A DNA stretch of 61,393 bases, from assembly GCF_008764245.1 (NCBI RefSeq), contig NZ_VTQV01000026.1, positions 1 through 61,393 on the forward strand, written 5' to 3'. Each line of letters begins with the position of its first letter. The stretch's first letter is position 1. The position numbers and the translations under genes are program-made. The DNA comes from Bacillus subtilis. Its GTDB lineage: Bacteria > Bacillota > Bacilli > Bacillales > Bacillaceae_C. The notes below the pieces were generated by a model. The model searched no databases. It was given only the letters and a program-made list of their open reading frames with translations, and was not told where the DNA came from. Below, in pieces: positions 47,271 through 56,920 of this stretch.

Positions 47271-49091
47271 GTGGCAAGGATTCCTGAGGATAAGATTGCC
47301 GAGATAAAACAATCGGTTGACATCGTTGATGTGATTAGTGAATACGTTCAGCTAAGAAAACAAGGCCGTAATTATTTTGGACTATGTCCTTTTCATGGTG
47401 AAAATACTCCATCATTTTCTGTTTCACAGGACAAGCAAATCTTTCATTGCTTTGGTTGTGGAATGGGAGGAAATGCTTTTTCTTTTATTATGGAAATGGA
47501 GGGGATCTCTTTTCAAGAAGCGGCCGAAAAGGTTGCTGCTAAGGGAAATATAGAACTTCAAATAGATCCCAACACTTATAACCATAATCAAAGTTCTTTA
47601 CCTCCCGATCAAGCTGAGATGATAAAGGCACATGAATTGCTGACTAAATTCTACCATCATCTGCTCTTGAACACCAATGAAGGAACCGATGCTCTTCATC
47701 ATTTACTTGAAAGAGGTTTTACCAAGGAGAGTATCCAAAAATTTAATATTGGCTATTCTTTGCCTGAATGGAATTTCGCAGTGAATTATTTAGAAAAGCA
47801 TGGATTTTCCTTGGAAACTATGGAAAAAGCCGGATTGCTAGCTCGGCGGAATAAAGATCAAGCTTTTGTTGACCGATTCCGTAATCGAATTATGTTTCCG
47901 CTGCTAAATGAAAAAGGGAAAATTGTTGCATTTTCAGCAAGGGCCCTTTCAGACGAAGATCATCCAAAGTATTTAAATACTCCAGAGACAGTACTTTTTC
48001 ATAAAAGCTCACTTTTGTACAATTTCTATCAAGCAAGGAGTCATATCCGTAGGCTTGGATATACAGTATTATTTGAAGGTTTTGCGGATGTAATATCTGC
48101 CGATCGAGCGGGAGTTTCCAATGGGGTAGCCCTTATGGGTACAGCCTTAACGGAAAGACATATTCAGTTGTTGAAACGATTATCGAATACAATTGTCCTT
48201 TGTCTGGATTCGGATGATGCAGGGGTGGAGGCTGCTTTTAAATCAGGTTCTTTACTAGAAAAGTACGGCATGAATGTGACCGTAGCTCAATTGCCTGACA
48301 AATTGGATCCTGACGATTACATTCAGCAATATGGAGCGGAAAAGTTCCGTGAGGATGTAATAGGGAATGCCCAAACATGGATGGCTTTTAAGTTGTTTTA
48401 TTTTCGGAGAGGAAAAAACCTTCAAAATGAGGGGGATTTACTTGATTTTATCGATAGGGCCATCATAGAAATAGCCAAGCTAGGGAACGCTGTAGAACGG
48501 GATATGTATATAAGACAGTTGTCTGAAGAATTTACTCTGTCTCTTGAAGCTTTAATGTCCCAACTAAATGAGCGGGTCCAACCCACTGCCATGAAAGAAA
48601 TGGAGAAGCAACAGGCAGAGGAGCGACGATCGGAACCTCCAAAAGCAGATCTTCCTAGGCAACAACGATTGCCAGCAATCGCATTAGCTGAAAGGCAACT
48701 CATTGCCAAAATGATGCAACAAGAGGAATTAGTTTACCGAATCATGGAAATGATGGGGGATGGAGCTTTTCATTATGACGAGCATCAAGCGATTGTTACC
48801 TATCTGCTTGGCTATTATGAGGAAGGAAATAAACCTGACTCTAGTCTATTTATGAATTATCTTCCAGATTTAAAATTACAAAAAATTGTTTCTGAAATAG
48901 AGATGTTGGCTGTTGATCATGAATATAGTGAGAAAGAGTTAAATGATTACGTGAGCCATGTGTTGAAATATCCTAAATTGTTAATGATAAAAGAAAAGCA
49001 AGCAGAACAAAAAGCGGCTGAACGAAAGAAAGAATTTGGAAAAGCAATAGAATTGGCTAAGGAAATCCTAGAATTACGCCGATCTCTTTAA
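47271..49091 (+). CDS. dnaG: DNA primase
   Basis: DnaG makes RNA primers for replication. In 606 residues: the N-terminal CHC2 zinc ribbon (CPFHGENTPSFSV...HCFGCGMGG, about 35-65). Next is the catalytic core with RNRIMFP and a Toprim domain (LFEGFADVISADRAG, LCLDSDDAG). The C-terminal helicase-binding domain follows. I place the start at GTG 47271 (MARIPEDKIAEIK), about 9 bases after GGAG, matching the family N-terminus. ATG 47256 and 47262 are in frame but overlap or precede the SD. Confidence 0.95.
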   Translation: MARIPEDKIAEIKQSVDIVDVISEYVQLRKQGRNYFGLCPFHGENTPSFSVSQDKQIFHCFGCGMGGNAFSFIMEMEGISFQEAAEKVAAKGNIELQIDPNTYNHNQSSLPPDQAEMIKAHELLTKFYHHLLLNTNEGTDALHHLLERGFTKESIQKFNIGYSLPEWNFAVNYLEKHGFSLETMEKAGLLARRNKDQAFVDRFRNRIMFPLLNEKGKIVAFSARALSDEDHPKYLNTPETVLFHKSSLLYNFYQARSHIRRLGYTVLFEGFADVISADRAGVSNGVALMGTALTERHIQLLKRLSNTIVLCLDSDDAGVEAAFKSGSLLEKYGMNVTVAQLPDKLDPDDYIQQYGAEKFREDVIGNAQTWMAFKLFYFRRGKNLQNEGDLLDFIDRAIIEIAKLGNAVERDMYIRQLSEEFTLSLEALMSQLNERVQPTAMKEMEKQQAEERRSEPPKADLPRQQRLPAIALAERQLIAKMMQQEELVYRIMEMMGDGAFHYDEHQAIVTYLLGYYEEGNKPDSSLFMNYLPDLKLQKIVSEIEMLAVDHEYSEKELNDYVSHVLKYPKLLMIKEKQAEQKAAERKKEFGKAIELAKEILELRRSL

Positions 49092-49245
49092 CTTTATTTT
49101 GCTTAATACCTTACTTCAATGAGTAAACAATATATTTTACGCTGTAAGAGCAAACCTTTGTTAAAAAGAATTTTACAAAGCTAAAATGGCATTAATCTAC
49201 GCATGAAGCACCATGTTAGCCTTAATGTTGGAAGGAGGAAAATGC

Positions 49246-50370
49246 ATGGCTGAAAAATCAGCTCGTTCCACTGAAACTGAACTTACTGTAGATCAAGCGA
49301 AAGAGCAATTGATTGAACAAGGTAAAAAAGTTGGAACTTTAACATATGAAAAAATTGGAGAGAAGCTAGGTCATTTTGACTTAGATTCTGATCAACTGGA
49401 TGAATTTTATGAGCATTTAACGGATCAAGGGGTAGAATTAGTCGAGGATTCCGCTGAAGATGAGGATCCAAATGTTAGTGATATTCAAAAAGAAAACGAG
49501 GAAGAATTTGATTTAAATGATTTAAGTGTTCCTCCTGGTGTGAAAATTAATGACCCTGTGAGAATGTATTTGAAAGAAATAGGTCGTGTAGACCTTCTGT
49601 CAGCAGAAGAAGAGGTTGAGTTGGCTAAGCGGATCGAACAAGGTGACGAGGAAGCTAAGAAACGGTTAGCTGAAGCGAATTTGCGACTTGTTGTAAGTAT
49701 TGCAAAGCGTTACGTAGGCCGAGGCATGCTGTTTCTAGATTTGATCCAAGAAGGAAATATGGGTCTCATTAAGGCGGTTGAGAAATTTGATTATGATAAA
49801 GGTTTCAAATTTAGTACCTATGCAACATGGTGGATTCGTCAAGCTATTACGAGAGCTATTGCCGACCAAGCGAGAACGATTCGGATTCCTGTGCATATGG
49901 TTGAAACAATCAATAAACTGATCAGGGTGCAACGTCAGCTATTACAGGATTTAGGCCGTGAACCAACTCCAGAAGAAATTTCTGAAGAAATGGATATGAC
50001 ACCAGATAAAGTCCGTGAAATATTGAAAATAGCACAAGAGCCTGTTTCCTTAGAAACACCAATTGGAGAAGAGGATGATTCCCATTTAGGTGATTTTATT
50101 GAAGATCAAGAAGCAACATCACCATCAGAGCATGCTGCTTATGAACTTTTGAAAGAACAGCTAGAGGACGTATTAGACACATTGACAGACCGAGAAGAAA
50201 ATGTGCTAAGACTTCGTTTTGGACTTGATGATGGTCGTACACGCACGCTTGAAGAAGTAGGGAAAGTTTTTGGTGTTACAAGGGAGCGTATAAGACAAAT
50301 TGAGGCCAAAGCCCTTAGAAAATTAAGACATCCTAGCAGAAGCAAGCGACTAAAAGACTTTTTAGAATAA
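49246..50370 (+). CDS. rpoD: RNA polymerase sigma factor SigA (RpoD)
   Basis: Housekeeping sigma-70 of 374 residues. An acidic region 1.1 (about 1-90) is followed by region 1.2 ([21 protein letters not shown]). Region 2 follows ([59 protein letters not shown]), then regions 3 and 4.2 ([32 protein letters not shown]). It lacks the long insertion of the E. coli protein. ATG 49246 follows AAGGAGGAAAA; the ORF extends 11 codons further upstream. It completes the yqxD-dnaG-rpoD operon. Confidence 0.98.
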   Translation: MAEKSARSTETELTVDQAKEQLIEQGKKVGTLTYEKIGEKLGHFDLDSDQLDEFYEHLTDQGVELVEDSAEDEDPNVSDIQKENEEEFDLNDLSVPPGVKINDPVRMYLKEIGRVDLLSAEEEVELAKRIEQGDEEAKKRLAEANLRLVVSIAKRYVGRGMLFLDLIQEGNMGLIKAVEKFDYDKGFKFSTYATWWIRQAITRAIADQARTIRIPVHMVETINKLIRVQRQLLQDLGREPTPEEISEEMDMTPDKVREILKIAQEPVSLETPIGEEDDSHLGDFIEDQEATSPSEHAAYELLKEQLEDVLDTLTDREENVLRLRFGLDDGRTRTLEEVGKVFGVTRERIRQIEAKALRKLRHPSRSKRLKDFLE

Positions 50371-50387
50371 TCCCGATCATTTGACAG

Positions 50388-50417
50388 GTTTACTTCTGGT
50401 TCGGAAGTAAACTTTTT
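50388..50417 (+). terminator. Terminator after rpoD
   Basis: GTTTACTTC (50388-50396) and GAAGTAAAC (50404-50412), loop of seven bases, then TTTTTC. It ends the macromolecular synthesis operon. The following 164 bases up to the next gene show no further ORF I can support. Confidence 0.88.
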
Positions 50418-50576
50418 CTTTGCTAAGGAGGATGGGCAGAACTAAGGAAAAAAAGAAATGGATTGTCATGCTCCAATCGAGACAGATATATCTAGTTAAT
50501 TAAAAAACTTTTTTACCTTTAGACTTTTGCTCATTTCCCCTTTTCTAACAATAACATAAAAGGGGGGCAACTCCTT

Positions 50577-51116
50577 ATGAAGGATGACAAAAAAACCGTC
50601 CTTTTAAATGAAATCCATTTCTGGAAGGAAAATAAAATTCTTCCAGAGCATTACTGTGATTATCTCATCGCGTTGTATACACAAGGAGATGAAAGTCAAC
50701 AACCGAAAAAACGAAAAAGAAACAAGAAAATATTTCAGTGGGAAGCTATTTTGTCATTATTACTGTTGATCAGTATTGTAGGAATGGCTGTAATAACATA
50801 TATTACAGCTATTTCATTTGGAATGCAAACGCTTTTCTTGTCTATTTTTGTCGTCATCCTTATTTTTAGTTGGTTTTATTTTCGTAAAAAAAATCTAAAT
50901 CCTATGCTCGTCTATATTACAGCCGCTTTTTTATTACTTTTTTATACCGTTCAAATCAATGGAGCTTTTTTTGAAAATAAGACAATGAGCTTATATTGGC
51001 TTCTACTAGCAAATTGTATCATCTGGATGATCAGTGGGTTAGTCGGAAAAAAGCTATTCTTTACTTTATCAGGTTTTATTGCCATGGTATTTTTACTCCT
51101 ATTAATTATCATTTAG
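50577..51116 (+). CDS. Unassigned five-span membrane protein
   Basis: A 179-residue protein I cannot assign. The first 45 residues are soluble and contain NEIHFWKENKILPEHYCDYLIALYTQGDE, followed by a very basic KKRKRNKK stretch. Five hydrophobic segments follow (about 57-74, 79-100, 109-126, 137-152, 157-178). A resemblance to DUF2157-type membrane proteins, which also have a soluble N-terminal helix pair, is possible but not shown. ATG 50577 follows AAAGGGGGG, a strong SD. It stands alone between the rpoD terminator and cccA, with no such gene at this place in B. subtilis as I remember it. Confidence 0.72.
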   Translation: MKDDKKTVLLNEIHFWKENKILPEHYCDYLIALYTQGDESQQPKKRKRNKKIFQWEAILSLLLLISIVGMAVITYITAISFGMQTLFLSIFVVILIFSWFYFRKKNLNPMLVYITAAFLLLFYTVQINGAFFENKTMSLYWLLLANCIIWMISGLVGKKLFFTLSGFIAMVFLLLLIII

Positions 51117-51170
51117 GGTAGCCTTTTTGGGCTAAATATTGAATAATACATGAATTTTACTGCAAAAGCT

Positions 51171-51198
51171 TTTACTTTTTGCCTATTTCGAGTAAAAT
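51171..51198 (+). promoter_or_regulatory. Promoter candidate for cccA
   Basis: TTTACT (51171-51176), 16 bases, TAAAAT (51193-51198). It lies 62 bases before the cccA start. Confidence 0.45.
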
Positions 51199-51260
51199 AG
51201 AGTTGTTTGAAGCATAATTTATATTATATACATAGTGATCTGACAAGGAGGGCTTAAGTA

Positions 51261-51614
51261 GTGAAACGTAATCCACTCGTTCCCTATTTTTTAATTTTCG
51301 CAATGGGATTTGTTATCATTTTTTTCCTCGGGATTAAAGGGATTGGGGATGCTAAAGAAATAGCTAATGAAGGAGAAGAGGGCGGCGAAGAAGAAGTCGC
51401 TTTTGAACCTGAAGAATTTGCAAATAAAACATGTATTAGTTGTCACGGAGAAAATCTAGAAGGTGCCAGCGGTCCTTCCCTTCATGGAACTGGACTTTCC
51501 AAAGAAGAAGTCGCCGATATTTTACAAAATGGTAAAGGCAGTGCAATGCCAGCCGGGTTGGTTCCTCCGGATAATATTGATGCAATGGCCGAATATGTCT
51601 CAAATCTAAAATAA
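51261..51614 (+). CDS. cccA: Membrane-anchored cytochrome c-550
   Basis: A small class I c-type cytochrome held in the membrane by one N-terminal helix (residues about 7-27). An acidic linker (NEGEEGGEEEVAFEPEEF) leads to the heme domain: CISCH is the covalent heme site near residues 58-62 and Met in SAMPAG near 94-96 the likely sixth ligand. 117 residues, similar to B. subtilis CccA. Start GTG 51261 behind AAGGAGGGC. A terminator follows directly. Confidence 0.93.
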   Translation: MKRNPLVPYFLIFAMGFVIIFFLGIKGIGDAKEIANEGEEGGEEEVAFEPEEFANKTCISCHGENLEGASGPSLHGTGLSKEEVADILQNGKGSAMPAGLVPPDNIDAMAEYVSNLK

Positions 51615-51622
51615 TGAATAAG

Positions 51623-51657
51623 AAGAGTTCTTTGCATTTTGCAAAGAACTCTTTTAA
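51623..51657 (+). terminator. Terminator after cccA
   Basis: AAGAGTTCTTTGC (51623-51635) and GCAAAGAACTCTT (51641-51653) pair perfectly over 13 bases with a five-base loop; two more Ts follow. Confidence 0.88.
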
Positions 51658-51662
51658 CTTTA

Positions 51663-51791
51663 GACCTGCAGGACACAGGTCACAAAGGCGAAGCGATTGA
51701 CATCGCGCATTTAGCCTTTGATCTTAGGCCTACAGGATGTAGGTCACAAAGGCGTTGCGACAGGACGTCGCGTATTTAGCCTTTGATCTTA
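51663..51791 (+). repeat. Two tandem copies of a 64-65 base structured repeat
   Basis: Unit 1 is 51663-51726 and unit 2 is 51727-51791. They share the pattern: short hairpin (CCTG..CAGG or CCTA..TAGG), GTCACAAAGGCG, a second hairpin (GCGAT..ATCGC or GCGAC..GTCGC), then TTTAGCCTTTGATCTTA, whose GCCTTT pairs with AAAGGC. Differences in both hairpins are compensatory. The repeat lies between the cccA terminator and trmK and ends 16 bases before the trmK ATG. Confidence 0.85.
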
Positions 51792-51807
51792 TATATAAGG
51801 TGATGGA

Positions 51808-52515
51808 ATGAATATTGAAAAACTCTCCAAAAGATTGGAAACAGTTGTTTCTTTTATTAAACCGAATATGAAAATTGCCGATATTGGTTCAGATCATGCA
51901 TACTTACCATGTTATGCTGTGAAAAAGGGCATTGTTCCTTATGCCATTGCTGGGGAAGTCGTTGAAGGACCATATCAATCTGCCCTTAAACAAGTAGAGG
52001 CGGCCAACCTCACGGATAAAATTTCAGTCCGAAAAGGAAATGGTTTAGAAGTTCTCCAATCCACTGATCAAGTAGATTGTATTGTCATTGCTGGTATGGG
52101 TGGCGCTTTAATTACAGAGATATTAGGGGCTGAGAAGCAAAAATTAGCTTCTGTAAGCCGTTTGATCCTTCAGCCTAACATAGCAGCCGAAAAGGTACGA
52201 AAGTGGCTCTATGAGCAAAATTGGCAGCTTGTAGACGAACGGTTAATTGAAGAAGAAGGAAAATATTATGAAATTCTTGTAGCGGAACCTGGTAACCCGA
52301 CGCTTCCTTATACGAATTTAAGTAAGGAATTTTTATTGGGACCATACTTATTGAAAAAGAGAAACATTCATTTTAAGAAAAAATGGCAGGATGAGTTGCG
52401 AATCTGGGAAAAAGTATTACAAGAATTGAACAAGGCAGAAAAGAATGAAGAAACAGAAGCAAAAAAGGCAGCATTAATCCAAAAAATAAAAATGGTGAAG
52501 GAGGAGTTAATATGA
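51808..52515 (+). CDS. trmK: tRNA (adenine22-N1)-methyltransferase TrmK
   Basis: TrmK methylates A22 of tRNAs in Gram-positive bacteria. The SAM-binding motif is IADIGSDHAYLPCYAV near residues 24-39; IVIAGMGGALITEIL near 92-106 follows, and a coiled-coil C-terminal extension begins near 170. 235 residues. ATG 51808 follows AAGGTGATG. The stop overlaps yqfO (4 bases), so they form one unit. Confidence 0.95.
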   Translation: MNIEKLSKRLETVVSFIKPNMKIADIGSDHAYLPCYAVKKGIVPYAIAGEVVEGPYQSALKQVEAANLTDKISVRKGNGLEVLQSTDQVDCIVIAGMGGALITEILGAEKQKLASVSRLILQPNIAAEKVRKWLYEQNWQLVDERLIEEEGKYYEILVAEPGNPTLPYTNLSKEFLLGPYLLKKRNIHFKKKWQDELRIWEKVLQELNKAEKNEETEAKKAALIQKIKMVKEELI

Positions 52516-53630
52516 AGGAAGTGAAAGTAGGGCAGGTTATTCAATTATTTGAACAGTTTTCTCCTCAGAAGTATGCGTTTGAAGGGGATCCAATCGGCTT
52601 ACAAGTGGGTTCATTTCAAAAGCCTGTGAAAAATATTATGATCGCTTTAGATGTGTTAGAGAATGTTGTCGACGAGGCGATAGAAAAAGCGGTTGATTTG
52701 ATTATTGCTCATCATCCGCTGATCTTTCGACCGATGAAAAAGATTCAAACGGATCAGTCACAAGGTAGAGTGGTGGAAAAGCTTCTAAAACATGATATTA
52801 CAGTGTATGCCGCCCATACAAACTTAGATATAGCAAAGGGTGGCGTAAATGATATGTTAGCTCAAGCTCTACAACTTGAAAATACTTCTGTTCTTGTTCC
52901 AACCTATGAACAGCAATTAAGAAAGTTAGTTGTATATGTACCGCTTGAACATGAGGAGCAAGTACGTGTTGCCTTGGGAGAAGCCGGAGCTGGAGCAATT
53001 GGGGATTATAGTCATTGTTCCTTCTCAGCAGAAGGGACGGGGAGATTTTTACCAGGCGATCATACAAACCCACATATTGGTCAGCAAGGGAAGTTAGAGG
53101 CTGTTCAAGAAGTGAAAATAGAGACTGTCTATCCTGTTGAAACGGAGAAAAAAATTATCTCAGCCATGTTGAGAGCACACCCTTATGAGGAACCAGCCTA
53201 TGATCTCTACAACCTTGCTTTAAAAGGGGAGGAGCTTGGATTGGGAAGAATCGGGGAGTTAAAAGAAGCAATGTCACTTCGAGATTTTGCCCTGTTTGCT
53301 AAAGAAGTTTTAGATTCACCTGGAGTGCGAGTAGTAGGTAATCTTGATGACAAAGTAAAAAAAGTGGCTGTATTGGGCGGAGATGGCAATAAATACTTCT
53401 CTAAAGCGAAATTTAAAGGGGCAGATGTGTATGTCACAGGCGATTTCTATTATCATACAGCTCATGATGCGATGAATATGGGCTTAAATATTGTCGATCC
53501 TGGTCACAACGTTGAAAAAATTATGAAGAAGGGTGTATCGGAGATCCTCAGGAAAGAATGTGAAAGTAGTCAACTTGATGTGAACATATTTCCATCTGAG
53601 GAAGACACAAACCCATTTGTTTTTTTATGA
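52512..53630 (+). CDS. yqfO: Nif3-like dinuclear metal center protein YqfO
   Basis: A Nif3/YbgI family protein with a two-metal site, forming hexamers. Metal ligands are in IIAHHPLIF near 63-71, AAHTNLD near 102-108, and VTGDFYYHTAHDA near 311-323. Between the two halves is a PII/CutA-like insertion (about 130-235, VYVPLEHEEQVRVALGEAGAGAIGDYSHCSF), typical of the longer Gram-positive form. It is annotated as a GTP cyclohydrolase-like protein in some databases, but the substrate is not settled. 372 residues. Confidence 0.92.
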   Translation: MKEVKVGQVIQLFEQFSPQKYAFEGDPIGLQVGSFQKPVKNIMIALDVLENVVDEAIEKAVDLIIAHHPLIFRPMKKIQTDQSQGRVVEKLLKHDITVYAAHTNLDIAKGGVNDMLAQALQLENTSVLVPTYEQQLRKLVVYVPLEHEEQVRVALGEAGAGAIGDYSHCSFSAEGTGRFLPGDHTNPHIGQQGKLEAVQEVKIETVYPVETEKKIISAMLRAHPYEEPAYDLYNLALKGEELGLGRIGELKEAMSLRDFALFAKEVLDSPGVRVVGNLDDKVKKVAVLGGDGNKYFSKAKFKGADVYVTGDFYYHTAHDAMNMGLNIVDPGHNVEKIMKKGVSEILRKECESSQLDVNIFPSEEDTNPFVFL

Positions 53631-53650
53631 AAATTCCCGATCACAAAACA

Positions 53651-53683
53651 AAAACACAAAATTCATAACGAATTTTGTGTTTT
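53651..53683. terminator. Bidirectional terminator between yqfO and ispH
   Basis: AAAACACAAAATTC (53651-53664) and GAATTTTGTGTTTT (53670-53683) pair perfectly around ATAAC. The arms end in A-runs and T-runs, so the hairpin serves both convergent genes. Confidence 0.9.
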
Positions 53684-53687
53684 TCTA

Positions 53688-54644
53688 TCACCTGGTGGTA
53701 AGTGATGTTTTTGTAATTCTTGGTAAGATTTTATTTAAAGGTACTTTGTGTTCGCGCTCCCATGTAGTCTGATCAGAGGGATCAAATTGTTCTAGGAACT
53801 TCATGACTTCACGGACTATTGGTGTCGGAGTAGAGGCTCCAGCCGTAATCGCTACTGTTTCGGCATTTAAAATCCATTCAATTTGAATTTCTGAGACATC
53901 TGATATTCGGTAGGCAGGTGTGCCGGCGATTTCTTTCGATACTTGTGCCAAGCGGTTCGAATTATTACTCATTGGGTCACCGACTACAATCAGTACATCC
54001 GCTTCACCTGCTTGTTCTGCCACTGCCTCTTGTCTTACTTGGGTGGCAAGACAAATTTCTTTATGCTGTTCGACATGTGGATATTTTTCTCGCACTTTAT
54101 TCATGATCGCTTGAACATCCCATTGACTCATTGTCGTTTGATTCGTTACAATAACTTTTTTATTTTGAATGTCTAATTTTTCTACATCCTCCAGTGTTTC
54201 AACTAGATGGACGATATGGGGAGCAACCCCAATAGCTCCTTCTGGCTCTGGATGTCCTTTTTTACCAATATAAATGACGTGATAGCCTTCTTTTTCTTTT
54301 TCTTTTATTAAATCATGGGTGACCGTTACATCAGGACAGGTTGCATCAATGGTTGTGAGTCCTTTTTGCTTCGCTAGTTCGCGCACTTCCGGGGAAACTC
54401 CGTGAGCAGTAAAAATAACAGTGCCATGATCCACTTTTTCTAAGATTTCTTTCCGATTAGGTCCATCTAATGTAATGATTCCATCTTCCTCAAATGCGTC
54501 AGTGACATGTTTATTATGAACAATCATCCCTAAAATGTAGATGGGACGCGGTAACGTCTTATCCAAAGAAGCATTACGAGCAATGACCATGGCATCAACA
54601 ACACCATAACAATAACCTCGTGGGGTAATCTTAATAACTTTCAT
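53688..54644 (-). CDS. ispH: 4-Hydroxy-3-methylbut-2-enyl diphosphate reductase IspH
   Basis: Last enzyme of the MEP isoprenoid pathway, a [4Fe-4S] protein giving IPP and DMAPP. The three cluster cysteines are in PRGYCYGV (Cys12), DATCPDV, and HKEICLAT; the HGVSPE and TNQTTMS segments are also conserved. The start at 54644 ([14 protein letters not shown]) follows CAGGAGG on the minus strand and gives 318 residues. The longer frame to 54710 lacks an SD. Confidence 0.96.
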   Translation of the reverse strand: MKVIKITPRGYCYGVVDAMVIARNASLDKTLPRPIYILGMIVHNKHVTDAFEEDGIITLDGPNRKEILEKVDHGTVIFTAHGVSPEVRELAKQKGLTTIDATCPDVTVTHDLIKEKEKEGYHVIYIGKKGHPEPEGAIGVAPHIVHLVETLEDVEKLDIQNKKVIVTNQTTMSQWDVQAIMNKVREKYPHVEQHKEICLATQVRQEAVAEQAGEADVLIVVGDPMSNNSNRLAQVSKEIAGTPAYRISDVSEIQIEWILNAETVAITAGASTPTPIVREVMKFLEQFDPSDQTTWEREHKVPLNKILPRITKTSLTTR

Positions 54645-54834
54645 CCCAATCCTCCTGACTGAGGCTTTAGCCTGTAATCTATTAAACTTCATCCCTATTA
54701 TAAAGGACATCTATAAAAAAGCCAAACTCAGGAGGCCAATAGGATGTTGGTTAGAATAGCGTTATACAGGATGTACGAGTGCAGACGAAGCGCCAGGCCG
54801 GCGCAGTTCATCCTTATTAATCCTTAAAACGCTA

Positions 54835-55452
54835 TTACGATGGGATATATAATTTTGGTACCGATTCTCCCTTCTTCCGCTCTTTCTCACGGGGGACCGT
54901 TTCTGTTTTCTTACTTTTTTCCGTTTTTGATTCTTTACTTTTTTCTTTTTTCTGTTCATCTGTGCTTTCATTTGAGCTTTCATCTAGTAGTATATCATCT
55001 ATTGATTGTTTTTCTGTAGTGGTTGATTCATCTTTAGCCTCATCATTCCCGGATGATGTTAACCCTTGATAAATCTTCCACATTGCGGGAAGATTTCTTA
55101 CCATTGGTCCGTATTGTTGTATAATTGGTCCGATTTGTTGCGCTGTATTTAACACATTCTGAGTTTTCCCTAAGAAATTACCGATCGTTTGCGGATTCGT
55201 AAGCCCCTGAAGTAGGGATGGTTGAGCTCCTCCAGCCCTGGTAAACATGGATGCGGCTTCAGGTGCAGCCTGTCTGGAGAATAATCTTGCTAATAACCCT
55301 CTATTTGCTGATAAGCCTGGTTGCTGACCGAAAGACGGCATCCCTCTCATCATCCCTCTAGGACCTGGACCAAACATTCCTGATTGACCGATACCACGTG
55401 CAGGCCAACCCATTCTTGTTGGGGGCATCGGACCCGGATTACGTAATGCCAA
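54835..55452 (-). CDS. yqfQ: VrrA/YqfQ family protein
   Basis: A 205-residue protein of low complexity. The first 55 residues are rich in Pro, Gly, Met and Arg (NPGPMPPTRMGWPARG, FGPGPRGMMRGM). The middle (about 80-130) is the conserved family core (NPQTIGNFLGKTQNVLNTAQQIGPIIQQYGPMVRNLPAMWKIYQGL), and the C-terminus is a long Lys, Glu, Ser-rich tail. Place and core match B. subtilis YqfQ and B. anthracis VrrA, whose gene carries a variable-number repeat. Role unknown; a spore-related role has been proposed for relatives. Start ATG 55452 follows GGAGGTC on the minus strand. Confidence 0.82.
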   Translation of the reverse strand: MALRNPGPMPPTRMGWPARGIGQSGMFGPGPRGMMRGMPSFGQQPGLSANRGLLARLFSRQAAPEAASMFTRAGGAQPSLLQGLTNPQTIGNFLGKTQNVLNTAQQIGPIIQQYGPMVRNLPAMWKIYQGLTSSGNDEAKDESTTTEKQSIDDILLDESSNESTDEQKKEKSKESKTEKSKKTETVPREKERKKGESVPKLYIPS

Positions 55453-55598
55453 ATAAATGACCTCCTTCCTACAGCTAATTTATGCAACTATCCAAGAAAA
55501 GTTTGGATAATCGCCAGCATAAAGGCCAATATTTGTGAATCTCTTGTTAATCGTTTATAATTATTTCTTTGAGATGATCCTTATTAGGAAGTGAAAAA

Positions 55599-56909
55599 AT
55601 GAACCATGACTTTAAGCAATTTCATTTGCAACCATTTATTATACGTGCCATTGAGAAAATCGGATTTCGCCAACCTACCGAAATCCAGCAAAAAATGATC
55701 CCTCTCATTTTACAGGGACATAGCGCCATTGGTCAGTCCCAAACAGGTACAGGGAAAACACATGCTTATCTCTTGCCTATTGTACATTCGATCAAACCGG
55801 AGCAAAAACATGTTCAAGCTGTTATTACGGTACCAACTAGAGAATTAGCTGATCAGATATATCAAGAGATTTTAAATATTTTGCAATATGATGAAACAGA
55901 GTCTATTACCGCCAAGCGTTTTATTGGTGGTACAGATAAACAAAGGGATGTAGGAAGATTAAAGGAGCAGCCGCATATTATTGTGGGGACGCCGGGGCGA
56001 ATTCACGATTTGATTAGAGAAAATGCTCTTTATGTTCATAAAGCAAACATTCTCGTAGTGGATGAAGCTGATCTTATGCTTGATATGGGTTTCCTACACG
56101 ATGTAGATCAAGTTGCAACCAGAATGCCGGAGGATTTGCAAATGCTTGTGTTCTCGGCCACCATTCCTGAAAAAATAAAACCTTTTTTAAAGAAATACAT
56201 GGAAAATCCGAAATTTGAACAAGTGAATCCTGAAAATATAACGGCCGAAAACATTGAACATGTTTTAGTCCCACTTAAAAGTCGGGAAAAGGTAGAACTG
56301 ATCCATGACATGTTGCAATCATATAATCCATATTTGGCCATTGTGTTTGTGAATACAAAACAAATGGCTGATATTGTAGCTGACCAACTTATCGAGAGAG
56401 GATTGAAGGTAGGCCGACTCCATGGTGATATTAGTCCCCGTGAACGTAAAAGGATGATGAAGCAGATCCGCCAGCTTGATTTTCAATACATTGTTGCAAC
56501 AGATTTAGCAGCAAGGGGAATCGATATTCAAGGTGTCAGTCATATTATTAATTATGAGTTGCCGAAGGACCTCGATTTTTACATCCATCGGGCTGGAAGA
56601 ACCGCAAGAGCAGGTAATAAAGGAATTGCGGTTACCCTTTATCAGCCAAGTGATGAAGATGCGTTAGTAAAATTAGAAAAAATGGGGATTTCATTTACTT
56701 ATTTAGATTTTGAACAAGGTAGCTGGGTAGAAACTCCGGATCGAAATCGGAGGAAAAAACGTCTGAAGACAGCATCAGAGGAAGAGAAAAAAGCCACGCA
56801 ACTTGTTAGAAAACCTAAACAAATAAAACCTGGTTATAAAAAGAAAATGCAGAAACAAAGAGAACAGATTATGAGACGAGAGAAAAAAGTGAAACAACGA
56901 AAGAAATAA
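55599..56909 (+). CDS. cshB: DEAD-box ATP-dependent RNA helicase CshB
   Basis: A DEAD-box helicase linked to cold adaptation and ribosome assembly. Motifs in order: Q motif [23 protein letters not shown], Ia PTRELADQ, Ib [44 protein letters not shown]. The C-terminal 70 residues are strongly basic ([14 protein letters not shown], then [22 protein letters not shown]), probably binding RNA. 436 residues, start ATG 55599 behind TTAGGAAGTG. CshB is at the same place (yqfR) in B. subtilis. Confidence 0.95.
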   Translation: MNHDFKQFHLQPFIIRAIEKIGFRQPTEIQQKMIPLILQGHSAIGQSQTGTGKTHAYLLPIVHSIKPEQKHVQAVITVPTRELADQIYQEILNILQYDETESITAKRFIGGTDKQRDVGRLKEQPHIIVGTPGRIHDLIRENALYVHKANILVVDEADLMLDMGFLHDVDQVATRMPEDLQMLVFSATIPEKIKPFLKKYMENPKFEQVNPENITAENIEHVLVPLKSREKVELIHDMLQSYNPYLAIVFVNTKQMADIVADQLIERGLKVGRLHGDISPRERKRMMKQIRQLDFQYIVATDLAARGIDIQGVSHIINYELPKDLDFYIHRAGRTARAGNKGIAVTLYQPSDEDALVKLEKMGISFTYLDFEQGSWVETPDRNRRKKRLKTASEEEKKATQLVRKPKQIKPGYKKKMQKQREQIMRREKKVKQRKK

Positions 56910-56920
56910 GGGGAGTGGGT

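Noticed and set aside
54762-54983. Lysine-rich minus-strand ORF beside yqfQ
   Set aside because: It is another frame of the Lys/Glu-rich yqfQ tail. Repetitive codons, not a gene.
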